In this document: positions 44,540 through 52,277 of the stretch, piece by piece
How the letters are laid out: every line of letters starts with the position of its first letter
How positions within the stretch are numbered: position 1 is the stretch's first letter
Assembly: GCF_014837295.1 (NCBI RefSeq)
Contig: NZ_JACYHB010000017.1
Span: forward strand, 1-64,000
Length of the DNA stretch: 64,000 nt
Source of the DNA: Cellulosimicrobium arenosum
Lineage (GTDB): Bacteria > Actinomycetota > Actinomycetes > Actinomycetales > Cellulomonadaceae
Reading direction: 5' to 3'
Translations under genes and position numbers: made by a program
Notes under the pieces: generated by a model
What the model saw: the letters and a program-made list of their open reading frames with translations, nothing else
What the model was told of the DNA's origin: nothing
The model's database searches: none

Positions 44540-45642
44540 GCCGCACCACCGCTCCCGAGGCGCCCGGGCAGCTCGGCGAGGCGATCCCCGCGCGCGAGCT
44601 CCTGACCTACCTCGGCGCGCTGGAGACCTGGCTCGACGACCGGCGCACCGAGCTCGACCGGCTCGACGCGGCCGCTCAGGCCGCTGCGACCCCGGACGCG
44701 TACACCTCGGACCTCGTGCTGGCGCTGACCCTGTGGCAGGCGATCCGTACGCGCACGGACGAGATGCGCGTCGCGTGGGACTCCGGACGGGTCGACGCGG
44801 TCGCGCGGGAGAAGCTGTCCCGGCTCATCTGGGGCCGCCTCGACTCCGGGTCGGGAGCGGCGCTCGTCTCGCTCGTGGAGGCCGTCAAGCTCTGCGACGC
44901 GCTCGTCGTGCAGCTGCGCACCCGGCTGTCGTTCGACCCGCACACCGCCGACCACGTCGCGCGGCTCCGCGGTCTGCGCGCCGAGCTGGTGCGGTGCGAA
45001 GACCTCGCCGGCCCCGACACCGAGGCGCGCGGACGGGTCGAGGCGCTCCGCCGTCGGCTCGAATCCGTCACCGAGCGCGCGACGCGCGGTGCCGACGTGT
45101 CGGGTCCCCTGGCCGAGCTCGAGGCGGACACCGCGCGCGCCGAGCGCGACCTGATCGTCGGCTCGTCGCAGCGCCGCGAGCTCGCCCGGGACCAGGCGCG
45201 CACGTCGACCCAGCGCGACGCGCTCGAGGCCCGCGAACCCGTGCTGCACGACCTGGTCGCACGGTGCCGGCGCGAGATCGCCCGTCCGCCGCGCCTCGCC
45301 GTCCCGGACGTCTCTCGGCTCGGACCGGTGCCCGACTCACGGTTCGAGCTCGACGCCTACGCCGGTCGCCTCGCGACCGTGGGTCGCGCCATGGAGCACG
45401 TCGAGGACGCCTACGCCGCCCCGCTGCGCGAGCGCGCCGAGCTGCGCTACCGCCTCGAGGGTCTCGCGGCGAAGGCGCAGGCGAACGGCCGCTCCGCCTC
45501 CCCCACCGTCCGTGCCGGCCTCACCGAGGCCCGCGATGCCGTCGAGGCCGTCCCGTGCGACGTCACGCTCGCGCGGTTCCTCGTCGAGCAGTACCAGTTC
45601 CTCGCCCGAGACCTGCCCACCCCGGAAGGAGCGCCGTCGTGA
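44536..45642 (+). CDS. Helical/coiled-coil protein of the PknG operon
   Basis: 368 residues, rich in Arg, Glu, Leu and Ala, predicted almost wholly helical with heptad-like stretches (for example 145-230, LRGLRAELVRCEDL... and LESVTERATRG). No signal peptide or membrane helix; no catalytic motif recognised. By position between the sensor lipoprotein and the kinase it is a candidate adaptor or scaffold. GTGA overlaps on both sides show tight translational coupling. I do not recognise a characterised family. Confidence 0.8.
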   Translation: MSRTTAPEAPGQLGEAIPARELLTYLGALETWLDDRRTELDRLDAAAQAAATPDAYTSDLVLALTLWQAIRTRTDEMRVAWDSGRVDAVAREKLSRLIWGRLDSGSGAALVSLVEAVKLCDALVVQLRTRLSFDPHTADHVARLRGLRAELVRCEDLAGPDTEARGRVEALRRRLESVTERATRGADVSGPLAELEADTARAERDLIVGSSQRRELARDQARTSTQRDALEAREPVLHDLVARCRREIARPPRLAVPDVSRLGPVPDSRFELDAYAGRLATVGRAMEHVEDAYAAPLRERAELRYRLEGLAAKAQANGRSASPTVRAGLTEARDAVEAVPCDVTLARFLVEQYQFLARDLPTPEGAPS

Positions 45643-47981
45643 CGACTGCGACCATCCCGTGCTCGGAGCCCGGTTGCCCGGGCACCATCGAGGACGGCTA
45701 CTGCAACGTGTGCGGCGCTCCCGCGGGCGGCATGTCGCCCGACGGGGGGGCCTCGACCTCGAGCCCGACCGGCACGTCCGCCACCGCCGCCTCCCCGTCC
45801 GCGATGCTCGGCACCGGGTTCGCCGAGGCGGGTCCGGCGACCCGGGGCACCGGCGCCGTCGACCCCGACGCCGAGCGCTCGACACGCACGGGCCGCACGA
45901 GCTCGAGCCGCCTCGCGACCGCTGCGCTGGGCTCGGCCCGCACGGTCGCCACGGGGTCGTCCGCGACCCGGAGGGTCGGGACCTCCTCGACCCGGCTGCG
46001 CGGGCACCGCCTCGGCGCAGGCCTGACGACGGTGCCCTCGACGCCCGTCACCGACCCGCTGCAGGCGGTCATGGCGGTGCCCGAGGTCCCCGAGCGCAAG
46101 CGGTACTGCCCGGCGTGCGGCGAGAAGGTCGGGCGCGCGCGCGACGGTCAGCCCGGCCGTACCTCCGGGTTCTGCGCGCACTGCGGCAACCGCTACGACT
46201 TCACGCCCCAGCTCGAGCCGGGCTTCGTCGTCGGCGGGCAGTACGAGGTCGTCGGGTGCCTGGCCCACGGCGGCCTGGGCTGGATCTACCTGGCGCGCGA
46301 CCAGAACGTCAACGGCCGCTGGGTGGTGCTCAAGGGTCTGCTCAACTCGGGCGACCCCGACGCGTACGCTGCCGCGATCTCGGAGCGGCAGTTCCTCGCC
46401 GAGGTCGAGCACCCGCTCATCGTGGAGATCTACAACTTCGCGATGTACGACGGCGCCGGCTACACCGTCATGGAGTACGTCGGTGGTCTCTCGCTCAAGG
46501 AGATCCTCCAGGAGCGCCGCGAGGAGAGCGGTGGTGCGGTCGACCCGCTGCCCGTCGACCAGGCGCTCGCGTACGTGCTCGAGGTCCTGCCGGCGTTCGC
46601 CTACCTGCACGACCACGAGCTGCTGTTCTGCGACTTCAAGCCCGACAACATCATCCAGCAGGGCGACGGGGTCAAGCTCATCGACCTGGGCGGCGTGCGA
46701 CGTGCGGACGACATGACGTCGGCGATCTTCGGGACCGTCGGCTACCAGGCGCCCGAGGTCGCCGAGGTCGGCCCGTCCGTGGCGTCCGACATCTACACGA
46801 TCGGACGCACGCTCGCGACCCTCGTCCTGGACTTCCGCGGGAACACGTCGACCTACATGGCCTCCCTGCCGCCGGTCGCGGACACCCCGATCTTCCAGAC
46901 CTACGACTCGTTCTACCGGCTCCTGGCGAAGGCGTGCGCCCTGAACCCGGCGGACCGGTTCGCCACGGTCGACGAGATGCGCCACCAGGTGGTCGGCGTG
47001 CTGCGCGAGGTCGTCGCGACCGACCGCGGACCGGGGAGCACCGCGCTGCACTCCGCGGCGTCCGTCCTGTTCGACGCCCCGGTCGCCGACGTCGCCGAGC
47101 GCCCCATGGCGTGGGACGAGCTGCCTGCCCTGCGGCGCGACGAGCACGACCCGATGGCGAGCTGGCTCGCCGGGGTGAACATCGCCGACCCCGAGGCCCG
47201 CATCCTGGCCCTGATGGACGCCCCCGAGTCCACGATCGAGGTCCGGCTCGCCATCGCGCGTGCCGCGCTCGAGGCCCGGTGGTGGGGCGACGTCGACAAC
47301 ACCATCTCGAACATCCTCACCGACGACCCGTGGGAGTGGCGTGCCGCGTGGGTGGCGGGGCTCAAGAACCTCGCGCGCGGCGAGGTCGTCGAGGCGCGCG
47401 CGTCGTTCAACGCGGTCTACGGGCAGGTCCCGGGCGAGCTCGCACCCAAGCTCGCGCTCGCGACCGCGTGCGAGCTCAGCGCCGAGCCCGAGATCGCGGA
47501 GTCGCTCTACGTGATCTGCGCGCGCTCGGACGCGAACTACACCGCGCCCGCCGCGTTCGGGCTGACCCGGATCCGGCGCGCCCGCGGCGACCTCGACGGG
47601 GCGCTGCACGCGCTCGACCTCGTGACGCCCACGCGCAGCTCGTACGTCGAGTCGCGCGTCCTGCGGGCACACCTGCTCGCCGACTCCGGACGAGGGCTGC
47701 CCGCCCTCGCCGACGCGATGGCGAGCGTCGGACAGGTGACGATCGCACCACGGGAACGGGCCGAGCTCTCCGTGGGCGTGCTGCGCTCCGCGCTCGACAC
47801 CGTCACGCAGTCCGGCCCGTCGCCGACCACGCAGATCGCGGGCGTCCCCGCGGACGAGCCGGCGCTGCGCGACGCCCTCGAAGGGGCGTACCGCGAGCTG
47901 GCCGCCCTGACCGACTCGCGCGACGAGCGCATCTCGCTCGTGGACAGCGCGAACGACGTCCGCCGCTGGACCGCACGATGA
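45639..47981 (+). CDS. pknG: PknG-like serine/threonine protein kinase
   Basis: 780 residues. Order: an extra N-terminal zinc ribbon (Cys8, 13, 22, 25); a Ser/Thr/Arg-rich linker; the PknG rubredoxin-like zinc module (Cys157, 160, 179, 182) ending NRYDFTPQLEPG; kinase domain with GGLGWIYLA, Lys232 (VVLKGL), catalytic loop FCDFKPDNI with Asp332, and DLG (Asp349) in place of DFG; a C-terminal TPR-type domain. M. tuberculosis PknG shares the rubredoxin, GGLGWIYLA and TPR parts and phosphorylates the FHA protein GarA to control glutamate metabolism. The first zinc ribbon is additional to that plan. GTGA overlap upstream and ATGA overlap with the phosphatase gene downstream. Confidence 0.92.
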   Translation: MTTATIPCSEPGCPGTIEDGYCNVCGAPAGGMSPDGGASTSSPTGTSATAASPSAMLGTGFAEAGPATRGTGAVDPDAERSTRTGRTSSSRLATAALGSARTVATGSSATRRVGTSSTRLRGHRLGAGLTTVPSTPVTDPLQAVMAVPEVPERKRYCPACGEKVGRARDGQPGRTSGFCAHCGNRYDFTPQLEPGFVVGGQYEVVGCLAHGGLGWIYLARDQNVNGRWVVLKGLLNSGDPDAYAAAISERQFLAEVEHPLIVEIYNFAMYDGAGYTVMEYVGGLSLKEILQERREESGGAVDPLPVDQALAYVLEVLPAFAYLHDHELLFCDFKPDNIIQQGDGVKLIDLGGVRRADDMTSAIFGTVGYQAPEVAEVGPSVASDIYTIGRTLATLVLDFRGNTSTYMASLPPVADTPIFQTYDSFYRLLAKACALNPADRFATVDEMRHQVVGVLREVVATDRGPGSTALHSAASVLFDAPVADVAERPMAWDELPALRRDEHDPMASWLAGVNIADPEARILALMDAPESTIEVRLAIARAALEARWWGDVDNTISNILTDDPWEWRAAWVAGLKNLARGEVVEARASFNAVYGQVPGELAPKLALATACELSAEPEIAESLYVICARSDANYTAPAAFGLTRIRRARGDLDGALHALDLVTPTRSSYVESRVLRAHLLADSGRGLPALADAMASVGQVTIAPRERAELSVGVLRSALDTVTQSGPSPTTQIAGVPADEPALRDALEGAYRELAALTDSRDERISLVDSANDVRRWTAR

Positions 47982-49195
47982 GCGGCGCGGACGCGGGGCC
48001 GGGACCCGCCACCCAGCCGGTCGACGGCCCCCTCGACTGCCCGGCGTGCGGGGAGTCCGCAGCTCCGGGCAGCCGCTTCTGCGAAGGGTGCGGGACACCG
48101 CTCCGCACGGCTGCGCAGGTTCCCCTCGTGATCGACCCGGACCCGCCTGCGGCCGAGAGCGGGTCCGGGCCGGGGTCGGGGACCACGGCGCCCACGGCCC
48201 CGGCGTCCGACCCGGCGACCGCCGCACGGCCGTGCGTCCGCTGCGGTGGCGCGGTGGCCGACGACGGCTACTGCACCGAGTGCGGCGAGCCCGCGGCCTC
48301 CGAGCGCGACCACTGGTCGGAGATCCCCGCGACGTGGGTCGCCGGTGTCTGCGACCGGGGGATCCGGCACAGCCGCAACGAGGACGCGATGGCGCTGCAC
48401 GCCTCGGCCGACGCCGGCGCGACCGGGTTCGCGGCACTCGTCGTGTGCGACGGCGTGTCCGCGGCCCCCGACTCGGACGTCGCGAGCCTCGCCGCCGCGA
48501 CCGCGGCACGCGACGCCCTCGCTCGTGGCGGCCCGGGCGGCGCGGAGCCGGTCACCGGGACGCTCTCGGCCCGGATGGGGAGCTGGAGCGCGCTCGTCGC
48601 GAGCTCGTCCCAGGTCGCCAACGACGCGATCCTCGCGACGGTCGGCGAGATGGCCGACCGCGACAACCCGCCGTCGTGCACGTTCGTCGCGGCCGTCGTC
48701 GACGGCCCGCTGGTGGTGGTCGGCTGGGTCGGCGACTCGCGCGTCTACTGGGTGCCCGACGACGGTGACGCCCGTCAGCTCAGCGTCGACGACTCGTGGG
48801 CGCAGGAGATGATCGCCCAGGGGATCCCGCGGGCGGACGCCGAGAACGCCCCGCAGGCGCACGCCATCACGCGCTGGCTCGGGCCGGACGCCCCCGACCC
48901 GGCGGCCCGCACCGCAGCGACCGTCCCGGAGGGTCCGGGCTGGGTCCTGGTCTGCTCGGACGGGCTGTGGAACTACTGCTCGCCGGCCGACGACATGGCG
49001 ACCCTCGTGCGCGCCACCCAGGAGGCCGTCGGGACGCAGCCCGGGGCGAACGGTCCCGATCCCGCAGACCTCGCCGGCGCGCTCGTCCGCTGGGCGAACG
49101 CCCAGGGTGGCCGGGACAACATCACGGTCGCCCTCGCCCGGTTCGCACCGGCGGCGGGCACCCCGGACGAGAACGCATCCGCCTCCACCCGATAA
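47978..49195 (+). CDS. PP2C-type serine/threonine phosphatase with double zinc ribbon
   Basis: 405 residues. Two zinc ribbons lie in the N-terminus (Cys21, 24, 35, 38 and Cys86, 89, 99, 102) joined by a Pro/Ser/Thr linker. The metal-dependent phosphatase domain starts at about 118: RHSRNEDAMAL (metal Asp), VVCDGVSAAPDSD, WVGDSRVYWV, CSDGLWNY and GGRDNITVALARF are the PP2C motifs in order. Encoded directly after the kinase with an ATGA overlap, so it is the likely opposing enzyme. The ribbons resemble those in the kinase and FHA protein, suggesting a common partner or location. Confidence 0.93.
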   Translation: MSGADAGPGPATQPVDGPLDCPACGESAAPGSRFCEGCGTPLRTAAQVPLVIDPDPPAAESGSGPGSGTTAPTAPASDPATAARPCVRCGGAVADDGYCTECGEPAASERDHWSEIPATWVAGVCDRGIRHSRNEDAMALHASADAGATGFAALVVCDGVSAAPDSDVASLAAATAARDALARGGPGGAEPVTGTLSARMGSWSALVASSSQVANDAILATVGEMADRDNPPSCTFVAAVVDGPLVVVGWVGDSRVYWVPDDGDARQLSVDDSWAQEMIAQGIPRADAENAPQAHAITRWLGPDAPDPAARTAATVPEGPGWVLVCSDGLWNYCSPADDMATLVRATQEAVGTQPGANGPDPADLAGALVRWANAQGGRDNITVALARFAPAAGTPDENASASTR

Positions 49196-49227
49196 CCTGC
49201 CGGAACAGCAACAGCGAAGGAGCCCCC

Positions 49228-50508
49228 ATGGCCGAGTTCTCCGCCGAGGTCTACCAGAACGAGTTCCTGTCGGACGGCGCGACCGACGTGCACGCCATCG
49301 TGACGGTGACCTGCACGGGCGCCGGCACGGCCGGCGCCGAGTCGGGCGGCGGCGTCGCCGAGATCATCATGGTCGACACCTCGGGTTCGATGTCGGGGCG
49401 GAACATCGAGGCCGCCAAGCATGCCGCCTCGGTCGCCGTCGACCAGATCCTGGACGGCACGTGGTTCGCCATCATCGGGGGCTCGCACGTCGCGAACCGC
49501 GCCTTCCCGTACCCGAACGCGCGCGTGGCGATGGTCCAGATGGAGCCCGGCGCTCGTGCCGAGGCCAAGCGCGCGATCTCGATGATGACGCCGGGCGGCG
49601 GCACCGCGATGAGCACGTGGCTGCGTCTGGCCGACCAGCTCTTCGAGACGCTCCCCCGGTCGACGCAGCGCCACGCGATCCTGCTCACCGACGGGAAGAA
49701 CGAGTCGGAGCCGCGGGCGAACCTGTCGTCGGCGGTGCGCGACGTCACGGGCCACTTCCAGTGCGACGCGCGCGGCGTCGGTTCGCGCTGGCAGGTCGAC
49801 GAGCTGCGCGAGATCTCGACCGCCCTGATCGGCACGGTCGACCTCATCGCCGACCCCAGTCAGATCGCCGCGGACTTCGAGGCGCTGATGCGTGCCTCGA
49901 TGGCACGCGGGGTCGCGTCCGCCGAGCTGCGCGTCTGGGCCCCGCAGGGCTCGACCGTGCTGTTCGTGCGCCAGGTGGCGCCCACGGTGGAGGACCTGAC
50001 GACCCGGCGCAGCGAGGCCGGCCCCCTGACCGGCGGCTACCCCACGGGGTCGTGGGGCGACGAGTCGCGCGACTACCACGTCGCGGTGCGTGTCGCGTCC
50101 AAGCCCGTGGGGTCCGAGCAGCTCGCCGCGCGCGTCCAGCTCGCGGTGAACGGCGAGGTCGTGTCGTCGGGCCTGGTCAAGGCCAAGTGGTCGGCCGACG
50201 AGGCGCTCACCACCCGGATCAGCCCGGAGGTGGCGCACTACACGGGTCAGACCGAGCTCGCGACCGCCATCCAGGAGGGGCTCGCCGCCAAGGCGTCGGG
50301 CGACGAGGCGACCGCGACGGTCAAGCTGGGCCGGGCCGTCCAGCTCGCGCAGGAGACCGGCAACGACGAGGCGACGTCGCGGCTGCGCCGCGTCGTCGAC
50401 ATCGACGACGAGGAGCACGGGACCGTGCGGCTCAAGCGCAACACGTCCACGCTGGACGAGATGGCGCTCGACACCGCCTCGACGAAGACCACGCGAGTCC
50501 GGCGGTGA
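49228..50508 (+). CDS. VWA-domain protein
   Basis: 426 residues, no signal peptide. The von Willebrand A domain spans about 40-220; the metal-dependent adhesion site is DTSGSMSG (Asp50, Ser52, Ser54) with PGGGTAMSTWL supplying the Thr and ILLTDGKNE the Asp. Then a beta-rich domain (about 225-340) and a helical C-terminus. It starts 32 bases after the phosphatase with its own GAAGGAG ribosome site, the only real gap inside the operon, which may allow a different expression level. VWA proteins with TelA and phosphorylation genes are part of described Ter-type stress modules. Confidence 0.92.
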   Translation: MAEFSAEVYQNEFLSDGATDVHAIVTVTCTGAGTAGAESGGGVAEIIMVDTSGSMSGRNIEAAKHAASVAVDQILDGTWFAIIGGSHVANRAFPYPNARVAMVQMEPGARAEAKRAISMMTPGGGTAMSTWLRLADQLFETLPRSTQRHAILLTDGKNESEPRANLSSAVRDVTGHFQCDARGVGSRWQVDELREISTALIGTVDLIADPSQIAADFEALMRASMARGVASAELRVWAPQGSTVLFVRQVAPTVEDLTTRRSEAGPLTGGYPTGSWGDESRDYHVAVRVASKPVGSEQLAARVQLAVNGEVVSSGLVKAKWSADEALTTRISPEVAHYTGQTELATAIQEGLAAKASGDEATATVKLGRAVQLAQETGNDEATSRLRRVVDIDDEEHGTVRLKRNTSTLDEMALDTASTKTTRVRR

Positions 50509-51356
50509 GCGCGCTCTGCCCGAACGGGCACGCCTCGGGCTCGACGGACTACTGCGACGTCTGCGGCATGCCCATGGGAGTCCCCGACCCTGCTCCCGCC
50601 GTCGACCCGGGAGCAGCCGTCGCCGGGTCCACGGCCGGCGCAGCCGCGCCCGAGGCGTGCCCCCACTGCGGCGCGGAGGCGGCGTCCGGCGCGCTCTTCT
50701 GCGAGAACTGCGGCTACGACTTCACGACCGGGTCGCTGCCCGACCCGGTCGAGGCTCCGTCCGCGCTCTCGCTCGACCCGCCGACGCCACCCGGGCGACC
50801 GGCCCCGGCCGCACCCTCGGTCTCGGACCCCGACCCGACCCCGGGTCCGAACCCGGGGTCGGCCGGGTCCGACGATCCCGACGAGCGCACGGCCTCGGGG
50901 ACGAGCCCTGCCCCGTCGGGCGGCCACCTGGCCGCGCCCCCGGTACCGGGTCCGGACGAGTGGGTCGTGGAGATCTGGATCGACCCGGACTGGTACACCG
51001 AGCAGCAGGCCGAGGACCCGATGCCCTCGGCGGGCCTCCCGGGCCTCGTGGTGCTTCGCGAACGCAGCGTCCTGGTCGGGCGCCCGTCGGTCTCGCGCGG
51101 CATCCACCCGCTGGTCGACTGCGGCGCCGACACCGGGGTGTCGCGTCGGCACTGCCAGCTGACGACGGACGGTCAGCGCTGGTGGGTCGAGGACCTGCAG
51201 TCGTCCAACGGGACGTACGTGAGTCCCGCGGGCGAGGCTCTCCCGAGCGACCCCGTTCCTCCGGGGCAGCGGCAGGAGCTCGGTGACGGGGACCGGATCT
51301 ACGTCGGCGCCTGGACCCGGTTGGTCGTCCGCAAGGCGCTCCCGGGCGAGGTCTGA
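50505..51356 (+). CDS. FHA-domain protein with double zinc ribbon
   Basis: 283 residues. Two N-terminal zinc ribbons (Cys5, His9, Cys17, Cys20 and Cys52, 55, 66, 69), a Pro/Ser/Asp-rich linker (about 80-150), and a C-terminal FHA domain with the phosphothreonine-binding motifs LVGRPS, SRRHCQL and SSNGTYV. It should read Thr phosphorylation set by the kinase and removed by the phosphatase. It differs from GarA/OdhI, which have a short N-terminal ETTS phospho-site and no zinc ribbon; the only Thr-Thr pair here is at 74-75. GTGA overlap with the VWA gene. Last gene of the operon. Confidence 0.92.
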   Translation: MSALCPNGHASGSTDYCDVCGMPMGVPDPAPAVDPGAAVAGSTAGAAAPEACPHCGAEAASGALFCENCGYDFTTGSLPDPVEAPSALSLDPPTPPGRPAPAAPSVSDPDPTPGPNPGSAGSDDPDERTASGTSPAPSGGHLAAPPVPGPDEWVVEIWIDPDWYTEQQAEDPMPSAGLPGLVVLRERSVLVGRPSVSRGIHPLVDCGADTGVSRRHCQLTTDGQRWWVEDLQSSNGTYVSPAGEALPSDPVPPGQRQELGDGDRIYVGAWTRLVVRKALPGEV

Positions 51357-51377
51357 CACCGGACGGTCACCACGGGA

Positions 51378-51443
51378 TGGAGGTTTCCTCCACCCGAACC
51401 CGGCTCCCGACAGTCAGGGTCGGAGGATTCCTCCAAGCGCTTG
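51378..51443 (+). promoter_or_regulatory. Paired palindromes upstream of bioY, candidate operators
   Basis: TGGAGGTTTCCTCCA (51378-51392) and GGAGGATTCCTCC (51422-51434) are near-identical palindromes whose centres lie 43 bases apart. The second is followed at once by another palindrome, CAAGCGCTTG (51434-51443). They lie 20-90 bases after the FHA stop and 117-182 before bioY. Two copies of one dyad at about four helical turns suggest a repressor with looping or a cooperative pair. The last palindrome has the central AAGCGCTT seen in LacI-type operators. The regulator is unknown. Confidence 0.5.
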
Positions 51444-51559
51444 TGCGGTTCCCTGCAGGTCGGCCCCTCCCCGTGGTCCGCTTGCGCGACGGCGACGGCG
51501 TCGCGCGCGTACCAGAGTGGTCCGTGCCGACCGACCAGACCGCACGGAAGTGGAGCACC

Positions 51560-52258
51560 ATGCCCCAGACGCCTCCCGGCGCACCCACCGAGCCAGCCGA
51601 CACCACGGTGCCCGTCGGGCCCGCAGCTGCCGACCGGTCGGTGGGCCCCACCGACCGGGTGGAGGCCGCACCGTCGGCCGCGCCGGGCCGGGGTGCGAGC
51701 CGGTTCGCACTCGACGCGTCCGACGTCGCCCGGATCGCGACGTTCGCCGCGCTCGTCGCCGTCCTGGGCATGCCCGGGTCGGTCGCGTTGTTCGGCAGCG
51801 CGGTGCCGATCACGCTCCAGACGCTCGGCGTGATGCTCGCCGGGTCGATCCTCGGCGCGTGGCGCGGATTCCTCTCGGTCGCGACGTTCCTCGCGCTCGC
51901 CGCCGCCGGTCTGCCCGTGCTCGCCGGCGGGCGCGGTGGCCTCGCCGCGTTCGTCGGGCCGTCCGCGGGGTACCTGCTCGGGTTCCTCGCCGGCGCCGCG
52001 GCCGTGGGCTGGCTGGTCGACCACCTGCGCCGGGTCACGTTCTGGGGCGTCGCCGGCGCGTGCGTCGTCGGCGGCATCGCGGTCGTGTACGCGTTCGGGA
52101 TCCCGGTCCAGTCGCTCGTGACCGGCGTCCCGGTGTCCACCACCGCGCAGCTCTCGCTCGTGTTCCTTCCCGGCGACCTGATCAAGGCCGTGGCCGCGGC
52201 CGCCGTGACCGTCGGCGTGCTGCGGGCCTATCCCGCCGCCCGCCGCCCGCGCGCCTGA
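51560..52258 (+). CDS. bioY: Biotin ECF transporter S component BioY
   Basis: 232 residues; the first ~55 are a Pro/Thr-rich cytoplasmic extension, then six membrane helices. VPITLQTLGVMLAGSILGAWRGFLSVATFLALAAAGLPVLAGGRGGLAAFVGPSAGYLLGFL is the BioY signature. It binds biotin on the outer face and works with the BioM ATPase and BioN membrane protein encoded three genes downstream. ATG at 51560; an earlier ATG would add 61 residues of unlikely composition that overlap the palindromes. First gene of the biotin operon. Confidence 0.92.
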   Translation: MPQTPPGAPTEPADTTVPVGPAAADRSVGPTDRVEAAPSAAPGRGASRFALDASDVARIATFAALVAVLGMPGSVALFGSAVPITLQTLGVMLAGSILGAWRGFLSVATFLALAAAGLPVLAGGRGGLAAFVGPSAGYLLGFLAGAAAVGWLVDHLRRVTFWGVAGACVVGGIAVVYAFGIPVQSLVTGVPVSTTAQLSLVFLPGDLIKAVAAAAVTVGVLRAYPAARRPRA

Positions 52259-52277
52259 CACCTGCGAGAGTTGTCCG

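Noticed and set aside
45447-48509. Minus-strand frame of about 1000 codons opposite the kinase and phosphatase
   Set aside because: Low-complexity Arg/Pro/Leu/Val shadow of plus-strand genes with clear domains.
50505-51356. FHA protein as a direct GarA/OdhI ortholog
   Set aside because: It has long zinc-ribbon and linker regions and lacks the N-terminal ETTS phospho-site; only the FHA domain is shared.
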